Below, piece after piece: positions 54,193-64,000 of a stretch of 64,000 nt of DNA. The position numbers and the translations under genes were made by a program. The DNA comes from Prunus persica. Taxonomy: Eukaryota; Streptophyta; Magnoliopsida; Rosales; Rosaceae. The stretch's first letter is position 1. Every line of letters starts with the position of its first letter. The DNA is taken from NCBI RefSeq assembly GCF_000346465.2, contig NC_034009.1, forward strand, positions 8,217,251 through 8,281,250. Reading direction: 5' to 3'. The notes beneath the pieces were generated by a model. It was not told where the DNA came from. It worked only from the letters and a program-made list of their open reading frames with translations, and did not search any database.

Positions 54193-57100
54193 TTAGGAAG
54201 ATGCTATGCCTGCCAACAGCTCTTGAGAACCTCCCAAGTGTCCCGGTACTCGCTGTCTTATTTCTTCAAAAGCACATAATGTTTCAGAGTCCAGACCTCC
54301 AGCAAACTGCATAGTTCCACAATGTAGGCAGCTCAGAGGACAAATATAAAAAGGGGTATTAAGGGCATATGACATAATATCAAGAAGAAAGTCAACAATT
54401 GCATTCCATGTGTAATTCATCATATGAAGTCAGCTCCTAAAATTTTACAAGCTTGAAGATCTAATGAAGTTGGTTTGTTTAAAGGTTGCCTTATCCCATG
54501 ATAAGAGGTCTGTCTTGTAGTGAAAAGAAAGATTGGAACAGAAAAAAGGGAAAACAAATCCAGTTGCAGCAACTTTGTTGTTACTCCCAGGTAAGAAATC
54601 CGATTAGACAGGGAACCTAAGATGTCTACATAACAACAGAAAATTAGACAGGGTACCCAAGCCATTTTATCCAAACCACCCAGAAAAATGCCTCACGTGA
54701 TGAAACATAGTCCCCCAAATCCATCATATGTCCAGTCTCCATTAACCTACTATGAGGTCATAAACTGAGATACTGCACAGCAAAGAAAGGAGTTTCTCCT
54801 TTTTATCATTCTTGGTCACTGTTCAGCTTCTCATAATAAAGAGGGTGGGTGGATTCATATTAGAGGGAAAAAAAACACTTGAAAGTGTGAGTTATACATT
54901 TGCTGCTCCAAAATTGAAACAATAGCCCCTGTGATATTCAGTGCAACCCGACTTGATTGCCCTTATTTTCTCTTAAATGGATTCATTAGGCTCCTTGTTA
55001 GGTGGTCCTATCCATACCATAACTATGAACAAACATAGAAATTGCTGACTCAAGGATTACCTGGTGAGCCCTATATACAAAATGCACGCCCTGAAGCAGA
55101 AGAGATTCTTGACTTGTTTCTCTATCTGAATTCCGAATGGATTCAAGCTCCATTGTCACCCTCTTCATGTAAACATTAGCCAGATTCATGGAAGCCTTCT
55201 TTATCTACACAATTTGGGACAATATAAACATAAGCATATTCCTCAATAGCCACTAAATAATGATGTACACAAGGCTTTAAAATAATTCCCGACATCAGAT
55301 TACAGACAATGAGATAGAACAAAGCCACTAAATACAGCAGGAGATATGCGGATATAATCTACCAAAAATGTCAAGATACTTTAAAAGGTTTCTGCCATGC
55401 TGGAATCTGTATTTTTCAGATTAAACTGCATAATTTCATTATCACCCTCAATATATTAGAGAATGCACATAAAGAAGCATACCTTACTCACAATCCCAGA
55501 ATCAAGCATCCAATCAATTGGAATTTTCAATTCCTGATAAGAACGCATAACTGAGTTTCTTAACTTAATTAGCCTTTGTATACTTCGCTCCGACCTTAGA
55601 CAATGAGATGAGAGAGAGCAACATTAACATGCTGGGCCTAGAAATACTTTTAACAAATATAGAAGATAATTTACATAGTTCTTACTTGTCTAATAAGCCA
55701 GCCATCTTCTTCAAGGCAGCTGCACATGGAATGTCAGTGTCATCCTTATACGAAGAAATCTCGCTTTGCAACAGTTTAAGGTCACGATATTCAATTGCAG
55801 CTTCTCGCATGGCATCAGCTTTCCTCTCAGGCCACTTAAAATGCTTTAAGACAGCCCGTTCATCAGCCTGTAGAAGGCATGAAAATGTTAGACTTATCCA
55901 CCCATTTATGTATCTGACTCTGTGAACCAGTTAAGTTTCTTACATTACAATCTAGTAGGGGTGCCCAGTTTCAAAACTTTCCAAAGCAGAAGCCAATGGA
56001 AGATTAACATTTTAAAGTACCTAAATGGCCTAAAGTAATGCAAGATAAGCTGAATTGCAATCAGAGATACCACTCGACCATCTTAGGCAGCTAATAGATT
56101 ACAAATATTTACAACCCCCTGTTTGTTATATGTTTGGCTTGCAATTCTCTCCACAAAATATATCCTACAGTTGCAATTGATTCTAGAAAATCTTGGCTTC
56201 TGCTTATGGAATGGTACAGAAAATATGATACTTTTTTGATTTGGTAAAATTAAAGATAGTTGGGCGTTAGAAAGTACCAAGGATGAGAGTTCTCCATCAA
56301 GCCAATCCACAAATTTTAGGACATCTTCTATATCAGTATATGCTGCAACCAGCACCTTCTGGATAAGGTCATTGATGAACTCTCCTTTTGTTTGAACATC
56401 TGCTTTTATCTGGAAAGAATTGTCATTAGATAATGATTCAAACTTCAAGCTGAGGCAGCAGAAACAAAAGAAGCAATAAGTTATCAAACTCATAAAAGCT
56501 TACAGCTAACAGATGCGCTGAACGGTTTTGAATCTCTCCAACTATGCTATTATGTGCACTAATAGCTGATGGTTTATGATGGTTTCTAGATTCTGGAGAG
56601 TCCCTCTTCACCTCTTGCTTTCTTAATGAGTGAAAAAATTCTACAAGGGATGGAGCCTTCTGAGTGGCACTGGTAGTTGTTCTCACTGAGGGCTGAGGTG
56701 GAGGTGGTGGTGGGGTCGGGGATCGAACTGATGGTGGCGGTGGGGGCGGGGGTGGTGGCCCAGATTGGGTGGCTGCAACTCTAGGAATTGCACCAGTTGG
56801 TGCTGGAGCTGGTGTTTTATTAGCACTTTTTTCTTTGACTGCCTCTTTCTTTACTACTGGGCGTTCTAATTTGTTGGCAATGAGTTTCTGAAGGTCTTTA
56901 AATTTAGGGCTCTGGTACTCTCCATTTGTCTCCCGCTACATCATGCAAAACAGAAATGATATCAAAACTACAGATAATTAAGACTACACTTCAGAACAAC
57001 CAAATTGAATTTTCTGCCAGAAACAGATACAGAATCTTAAAAGCGCAAAACCCACAATCAATTATTAAGAACAAAATCAATAACTGCAGTGAATAAACAT

Positions 57101-57746
57101 TGCAACCAATAAAGGCACCACGTTTTCATGGAAAACAATCACAGACCCATGAAAGTTCGTGTCTTACCTGTTCACGAGTGGTAAAAGCTGCTATCTTTGC
57201 TTCAGCAGCAGCAAGTTTCTCAGTGAGGTTTTTGTTCTGTGACTGCAGCTCCACGTTCAAGCCCTGAGCCTTATCCAACTCTGCCTTCAAGGCCAACACC
57301 TCAGCCTGAAAATTCATGGTCAAACTCTCACTCATGTCAAGTCTTTCCTGCAATTCTCTGTTTTTCACATGTGGGTCTTCTTCATTTCTCTTGGAATTAG
57401 GATCCGCAGGCCTCTGCGGCCTTGGCCTTGCAAATTGCTCAGCAACCTGGCGATTTCCAGGCCTACCCACAGCTTTAGTCTCTTCAAGTTCCTTACTTTT
57501 CTGAGATCCCAACACCAACTCTCCAGATTTAGGCTTGTTGAGCAAAAGAGACCTTCTAATGCTCCTGGAATTGTCACAATTCACATCTGGGGAGACTGAC
57601 TTTGCTCTTGATGGCCTTGGACTCGGAGACTCCTTTGCTTTGGAAGAAGCTGAAGCTCTGAGATAAGATGGTGGTGTTGGCTGTGACATATTACCAGAAA
57701 CTTTGCTTTCACTCTTTGTTGAAGATGGTGGCGTCCCTTGCTTCAT
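54193..57746 (-). CDS. CHUP1/IPGA1-family actin- or microtubule-associated protein
   Basis: Seven exons (plus coordinates): 57168-57746, 56504-56935, 56278-56409, 55686-55867, 55483-55594, 55061-55204, 54193-54306, encoding 564 residues. The N-terminus is serine/proline-rich and basic. A coiled coil follows (about 130-190, NRELQERLDMSE to KLAAAEAKI). A proline run with PPPPPPPPP is in exon 2 (about 56700-56760). The conserved C-terminal helical domain follows (KGEFINDLIQKVLVAAYTDI, VDWLDGELSSLADERAVLKHF, IDWMLDSGIVSKIKKASMNLA). CHUP1 positions chloroplasts along actin. Shorter relatives such as IPGA1 bind microtubules and shape cell growth. This protein lacks CHUP1's outer-envelope N-terminal anchor and is much shorter, so the shorter branch is more likely. 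The gene appears intact. Confidence 0.88.
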
Positions 57747-60700
57747 GCTTATGGCCTAAAGGTATTGTCTTCTCGAAGCAACCTGCAACTGCAACAACAA
57801 AACAATGGAACAGAGATTTGATTTAGGAGCTTCTGTTAGATTCTGTACTGCAATGTTGGTGCATGGGTACTTATGGGGCCTGCACTCGGCAGTTGACTTA
57901 CCTACTTTATACATCAACTTTCATCAATGGCTCTCAAGAACCCACAACAGGCATCCCTCATTGACCACACCAAATCGAGCACAAGAACCACTTATCTTGG
58001 CCACCTTTCAATCTCCAGCAAATTAGCAACAAACCCAATAGAGAGTTCACGACCTTTGAGACTCTGGAAAATCTGAGGTGCTGAGAACACAAGTATAACA
58101 TTCCATATTGTGATTGTGTTTTTATCAGTTTCTGTGCACATAATGAATTTTCAGTTAGAATTTGTGTTTAATGCATTTTTAATTCTTGGTTATTTAATGA
58201 TGACATAAAATAGACTCCATATCACCTAACACGCTTAATGGTGAATTAAATTCAATACCAGAATTTTAAATTTTGTAAGGAAGAAACGTCCTTTGGGGTT
58301 TTATGAGCCATTAAGTATTCATGAAATTTGAAAGGAATCTATATACTCTTGTCCTTAACGAAAAAAAAAAGAAAAAAAGAGACGAACCTTTTAAATTCTC
58401 TCTTTTAATAGCTAAAAAACAATGATCAACCTTTTCGTGGCCCATTTAGATTTTTTTTCTTTTCAAAATTCTCTTTCATTTTTTCCTTTCATTTAAAATC
58501 TAAAAACGGCCAACGAAGTCTAGCTCAATGAAGAAAAATCTCGACTTGTCAGTGCTCTCAAATTTAAACTCACATAATACCTTAGTAGTGTGTATGTGGG
58601 AAAACCCTCATTCCCTTTCATAAATTTACTTATAATATTTGCTATCATACTTGATGTGCTCATCATGCTTAGGTTGTCGTACCACATATAATAAGAGATG
58701 GGTCCGTGACATATAGGGACAAGCACACATTTATATACTCGTATGAGAGACAAGACTCATGAGAATGATTGGAAGATATGGATGAATGCAGAAACGGAAC
58801 TCTTTTTCAAATCAAAATATATTTATATTTATATTCAATCCAACGGTGGTTTCTTAATGCGTAAAGACCAATCATAATTCACTCATAAATGGAAAATTCA
58901 AGTTGTCTTCTAAGCTCAAACTGCTCCCCTCTCCAAATGGTTGGTTGCAAGTCACAATTATGGGCCATTCAACTAATCTCCACATACCCTAATTATTAAT
59001 CCAATTGGCTTAATTAATTATATAGGGTTTAGTGCATGGTTTTATGGAATTTGTTTTTTGGAAAACATTTTATATTGGTCTATATTTTTTTTTAAGTGCT
59101 GTCTTCCATGCATATGAATTTTCAAATGAGTTGTTTTGTGTTTATTTAGTATTCTCTTTGTGATACTGGTTACTCTTCAACCAATCAAGATGTGTTTGTC
59201 CTCACAAGGAAATTGAAAAGAAACAGTCTTGGCTTCGTATGGTCATATTTCCATTTGTTTGTGCAAGAAAAGGAAATGCAACAGAAAGTGTAGTTTTTGT
59301 TGGGGTCCATATTCTTTATATTCCTCAATGTCAAAATCAGTATTGGGACGGCTTAATTATTACATACTCTGTCTTGTCTCACAAGGAAAATAAAATTTAT
59401 ATTTACCAATACAATATTCAGATTTTGGCTATGGAAAGAAGAAAAAGATAAGGAGGAAAAAAAAGATGATTGTGATTATTTGTGGCTACTAGGCTTTGAG
59501 TAGAAATTAAATTAGCAATTGTCAAATTGATATTATGGTAAGATGGGAGCAAAGGATTATTTATCAAAAAAGATAGAATCGCTAACTATAGGTCGGTTTA
59601 TCAACTAACTCTTAATTTAATGATACTTATTTTTCTACCATTGAAAAATATTCCAAATTCAAATCTTCCACTAAAAGACACAATAAGAAGTTGATCACTA
59701 GCTATGAAAATCCTCTGTAATTTCTGAATTAAATATTGGGGTAGAGTAAATATATTCCAGACCCAAAAATTAAGATAGGAACATCTAAAGACCAGCTAAG
59801 ACTATTGTTAAATAGTCAATATGGTCTAATCTAGTTGAAAAAGGTCTTGACTTGCAGATTAAATGTCTCAAATTCGAATTTCCACGACATAATAGTTGTG
59901 TGTGTATAAGAAATTCCCTTTTTCTATAGTTTAGATTTTCGCTTATACTAAAAAAAGATTATTGTTAAATATTGTCAAAACAACAAAAGTATAGTTGCAG
60001 CTTCCAAATCCGACCACATATATTATATATGGATCAGAAAAGTAAGATGAACCCACGGATTAGAAAATATAGTGCTGCATAAAAAGACACGAAAAGCAAA
60101 AGACTAGTTGATTGAGAAAGCTAAAAGTCGTCAGCAGCACCATACCTTACTTAACCCTCAAATCAGATGAAAATCCAAAGTTCTATTCTTTCTCTTTGTG
60201 CCTGCTTTTCCTCCGTCATAGTACGTGGAATCCATCTGCTGCTCTACATACACAAAATGAAAGTTTCTCTGTGTTCTGCCTGCCCTGCAGCTGAGTGAAC
60301 TGAAAAGCCTTTCAACTATTAACATATATAACAAACAGAGGTTTCAAGTTCCAATGTGACCCCATGTGAAAATTAGGTCTGCATGGCTTTCCAGTTTTGA
60401 TGTTTAGAGGGACCACGCAGATGGGAAAAAGGGCAGAAAAGAAAAACTAATGGCAACCAAAGTGAATAGGTAGACTTGAAAATTTTCCCATTAGAAAGAT
60501 ATGTGTACAAAATTACAAAAGCAAGACGCTAAATACATATATCACCCGTGAAACTTTTTGAATGAACTATATATATATATACATGCAATGCAACAGTGCT
60601 GCATGTGACAGTGAGTAATTGTGAGTCTGTTTGAGACTGTGACTTGTTCTTCTGCATGCGCTGAATTTCAAAGCCACCGCAGACTCAAGCTAGCTAAAAG

Positions 60701-62527
60701 AAATTGCTTGGTGTATGCATGATGCCCAATTGCCTTAATTTAGCTCATGCTTTTGTCTCATATTCTCCAAATTATGGACCACCTTAACATGGCTGATGGC
60801 CCCTTACATTGGTTTCAATCTTCACTCGGGCATTGTCAAATTTCAAATTTGCAAAAAGGGTAGCTAGCTAAGATGGAGAAGATTTCGACTAATGAAACTC
60901 CGGTTCTTGGTTATCTGAAAAAACTTTTAGCCATTCTAAAAATACTGTACGGAAAGATGCCCATAGAATGTGTAGGTTAATAGGCAAATCTTAGAGAACA
61001 TACATGAAATGCAGATTGCACAAGAAAAGTACCTGAAGGCTGAAGATCAACAAGCCAGAAAGAAAACTGGGGGGATGGGATTCCCTTTGAAGGATTTAAA
61101 ACTTGGAAAGTTGTATATACAAGTTAATAAGATACAATATGTAGTATGGCCAATTGGTTGGTCAGTTGCAACTTTTCATCACATGATGTCTCATTTGTTG
61201 TTTTGATTGTGACATATATTGTCTCTAATTGATGTTGATTGAAACGATCTAATTCACGTGAGTAATTACTCAAATTCCTTAATCAATGCTTAATTAATGC
61301 TTGAATTTACATTGAAGAGGTTAACATTGTCAACAATCTAACTGCATAACATGTCATCGAAGAAAAGAAAACTACCCGCAATTTGCAACTTTACCTATGT
61401 ATCATTTATTGTTTTGATTGTGACATATATTGTCTCTTATTGATGTTGATTGAAACTATCTAATTCACGTGAGTAATTAATCAAATTCCTTAATCAATGC
61501 TTAAATTTACACTGGAGAGGTTAACATTGTCGATAATCTAACTGCATAACATGTCATCGAAGAAAAGAAAACTACCCACAATTTAGTACTACTTGCAAAT
61601 TCACTGTGGTGTTAGATAAACTCAAGCTTAGGTCTCATATGTTTGAGATATTGGGTCATGTTGTTTATGGGAGGGAAGGTCATTTGACTCTAGCAAATGT
61701 TACCGCATTGAAATGAGCCCATAAAGTAGTTGATCGGTGATCATGAAACCTAAAATATAGACGATTCAGATTATGAAAATACAATGTGAATAAGCCTCAC
61801 AAGAGTATCCCTCAACTAATCTAATTTTGATCACCTTATTCCTCTCCTCTTCCTTTCCCGTTGAGTTTTTCCAACTACACGCGAGTGTCTATAAAAATAG
61901 GAGGCTTTGGTCCCAATTGTTGATGCTTGAAAAGAGAAACTGGGATTTTTTTAGTACACAAGCAGAGTATGAAAAAGGTGGCGGGTCAGATCAGAGGTCA
62001 GATGTCAATGGCAGTCTCAGTCAACACCAGGGCACTAATATGCGCATGATCAATTCAATAAGTAGATGTAGAAGTAGAACCACCACTCTAGACCTAAAAT
62101 AAAAATGCTTAATGTCATGGGGTTTTGTATGAGCTTGCAAAAAAGTGGGCTTGACTTGTTTTGCATGTTTGTTTATGGAGTAAAGTTTAATCCACTTTTT
62201 GTTGTTTTGGGTGAATGGAGAAGTTGGGTTGTTGAGGAGCCACTTCAGATGTCAAAGGCCCCAACCCCTTCAATCATTGAAAATGTTAAAACACAAGAAA
62301 TTGAATGAGCCCTCAATCAATCAAATTATAGTCTTATAACATGTATTACAGCTAGGACTTATAATAATATATTGTTATTCAAGCTACTAAACCGTAAATA
62401 CCATAAATAATTATAATGAGTTTCAAGAAAGAAAGAAAAAATGCCTCTTGGTAATTTACCTCTCGGCATAAAAATATATTACATTACATATTCTTTTTCT
62501 TTTGGATAAAAAGACTGTCAAAGCTCT
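57747..62527. other. long intergenic region, no gene recognised
   Basis: About 4.8 kb of AT-rich DNA. The first few hundred bases are the probable promoter and leader of the CHUP1-like gene. Small open frames at 59239, 61009, 61827 and 62105 carry no recognisable motifs. The only clear structure is the tandem duplication at about 61197-61585, listed separately. Confidence 0.65.
61197..61585. repeat. imperfect tandem duplication of about 190 bp
   Basis: The stretch starting TTGTTTTGATTGTGACATAT at about 61197 recurs at about 61410 with few differences. It includes CACGTGAGTAATTA, a CACGTG E-box or ABRE-like core, once per unit. No coding potential was seen. Confidence 0.9.
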
Positions 62528-64000
62528 CTAAGATGAGGCACTTGCATGCAATGCTACCAAAGAAGCATAAATGCCATCCTTGATATTGATCAAAGTTTCA
62601 TGCTTTCCTTTCTCTGCAATGACTCCATTTTTCACCACTGCGATTACATCTGCACCCTTAATCGTGGATAACCGATGGGCAACCACGACTGTGGTTCGAT
62701 CCACCATGATTCGGTCCAATGCATCTTGAACCACTCGTTCAGATTCAACATCAAGAGCACTTGTGGCTTCATCTAGCAGTAGTATCTTTGGTGCCTTCAT
62801 TATAGCTCGTGCAATTGCCACCCTTTGCTTCTGTCCACCAGACAATTGAATCCCCCGCTCACCTACTACTGTATCATAACCCTGCATTGTTTTCCAAACT
62901 TAACATGGTTAATCTTCAACCTTCCGAATATAATTTTGTGAATTTTCATCAATTAGTCCTCCTCATTTACAGTATTTGTGGCCAAAAAGAAATTGGCAAA
63001 CTTGTTAATTCTGTACTGCCTACCTGTTGTAAACTACTGATGAACTTGTGAGCATTCGCCAATTCTGCTGCAGCTATAATTTCAGCCTCTGTTGCATTCC
63101 CTTCCTTTCCATATGCAATGTTGGCTCGGATAGTGTCATTAAACAACACAGGCTCTTGGCTCACCAGTCCTATTTGCTGTCTCAACCACTTCAACTGTAA
63201 CTTTTGGATTTCAATTCCGTCTAATGTAATGTGACCGGAATCAGGTTCATAAAATCTCTGCAACAAAGAGACAACTGTCGATTTCCCACTTCCACTTTCT
63301 CCAACCAAAGCAACTGTCTGATAACATATTTCACATTGTAAGTCCAAGAAACTTGAATTAGACTACTCCGGTCCAAAATTTTATGCATTGATTGAAATGA
63401 CTAAAAGGACAAAACATGTCTAGTTACCTCGCCGTGATGAATGGTCAAGCAAAGATCCTGGAAGATTGGCAGGTCAGGTCTAGTTGGATACTTGAAACTG
63501 ACATGGCGAAGTTCAATTTCTCCCTTCACATTTTCTATAGTTGTTCCAGATTCATCACTGGAGTCTATTTTCGATTTCCGGTCAAGAATTGCAAATATGG
63601 AAGAAGCAGAGCTCTTTCCTTTACTTAAATCAAGGGTGAGGGAACCTGACTGAGACACTCCGACAGCTGTCATCGTGAGAGCAAAGAAAACCTGCAAACC
63701 AGGAAAGCAAAATGTTAGCAATGGCCTCAATGGACTAGTAAAGATTTAATTCTTAAGTAACAAGTACTTATTTAGCAGAGTTCGGATCCTCTGCTTATGT
63801 TTTCTCTTCTATTTACTTAAAGACTTGTAGTGCAAGGCAGAAAAACTAACCCGGAAAACATCAGAGAATGTTGTTTTGCCTGCTGCAACAAGTCGGGCTC
63901 CAGCATAAAAACTGCAGGCATACACAGAAAAGAGAAAAAAGAATGATAGCCCAAAACCAATCCCACTGATTAACCCTTGTCTTATCCCTGTCTTAATAGG
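62528..64000 (-). CDS. ABCB-type (MDR/P-glycoprotein) transporter, C-terminal part
   Basis: Four exons are visible (plus coordinates): 63851-64000 (continues beyond the window), 63428-63691, 63024-63317 and 62528-62881. The first encodes the end of the second membrane domain ([38 protein letters not shown]). Then comes nucleotide-binding domain 2. It has the A-loop context [14 protein letters not shown], Walker [11 protein letters not shown]-loop VSQEP, signature LSGGQ, Walker [13 protein letters not shown] and the switch histidine in [12 protein letters not shown]. The protein ends LHASASS. ABCB proteins are plasma-membrane pumps. The sequence resembles the ABCB4/11/21 group, some of which move auxin, but substrate is inference. 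No defects were seen in this part. Confidence 0.92.

Noticed and set aside
61827..62308. Small plus-strand frames near the ABCB gene
   Set aside because: No homology, no splice structure and no conserved composition; expected by chance in this length of DNA.

Overview
This is plant nuclear DNA, clearly from a eudicot. Genes are split by short AT-rich introns with GT-AG borders, intergenic DNA is AT-rich, and Ty1/copia retrotransposons and small repeats are common. The proteins and repeats look to me like Rosaceae, perhaps Prunus, but that is recognition from memory and not a search result. No bacterial, organellar or CRISPR features were seen, and I found no tRNA or rRNA gene.

Layout. 1-8.2 kb: AT-rich repeats with one inverted-repeat element. 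8.2-10.2 kb: an intact short-chain dehydrogenase/reductase gene (+). 11.6-14.6 kb: a 13-exon vacuolar-type aspartic protease with a saposin-like insert (-). 16.0-17.6 kb: a broken 5' copy of a SMARCAL1/CHR18-like gene, ending at an array of short palindromes (17.57-18.48 kb) and one orphan START-domain exon. 20.2-22.2 kb: a deleted copia element with perfect 5-bp target duplications, sitting just upstream of a guanosine deaminase gene (22.3-23.4 kb, +). That gene carries five in-frame copies of a 24-residue segment. 23.9-30.8 kb: a SINE-like insert, then a full-length copia element with in-frame stops. 31.3-38.8 kb: the intact 24-exon CHR18-like annealing-helicase gene (+). 40.2-41.4 kb: an intronless NAC-type gene with C-terminal repeats (+). 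41.7-43.5 kb: a decayed SLX1-like nuclease gene (-). 44.4-49.5 kb: cytosolic prolyl-tRNA synthetase (-). 51.2-52.7 kb: soluble DGAT3 (-). 54.2-57.7 kb: CHUP1/IPGA1-family protein (-). 62.5-64.0 kb: the 3' end of an ABCB transporter (-), running off the window.

The main structural story is a segmental duplication. The stretch from the 3' flank of the guanosine deaminase gene to exon 6 of CHR18 is present twice. Copy A (about 11.15-11.43 plus 15.15-17.57 kb) is split by a 3.7-kb block holding the aspartic protease, and its helicase is dead. Copy B (about 23.43-33.0 kb) is split by the SINE-like and copia insertions, and its helicase is intact.

The genes are unrelated housekeeping or specialised functions and do not form a pathway. 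CHR18 and SLX1 both act on DNA structures, but nothing here links them beyond proximity. All exon coordinates were worked out by eye from splice signals and protein-family expectation.
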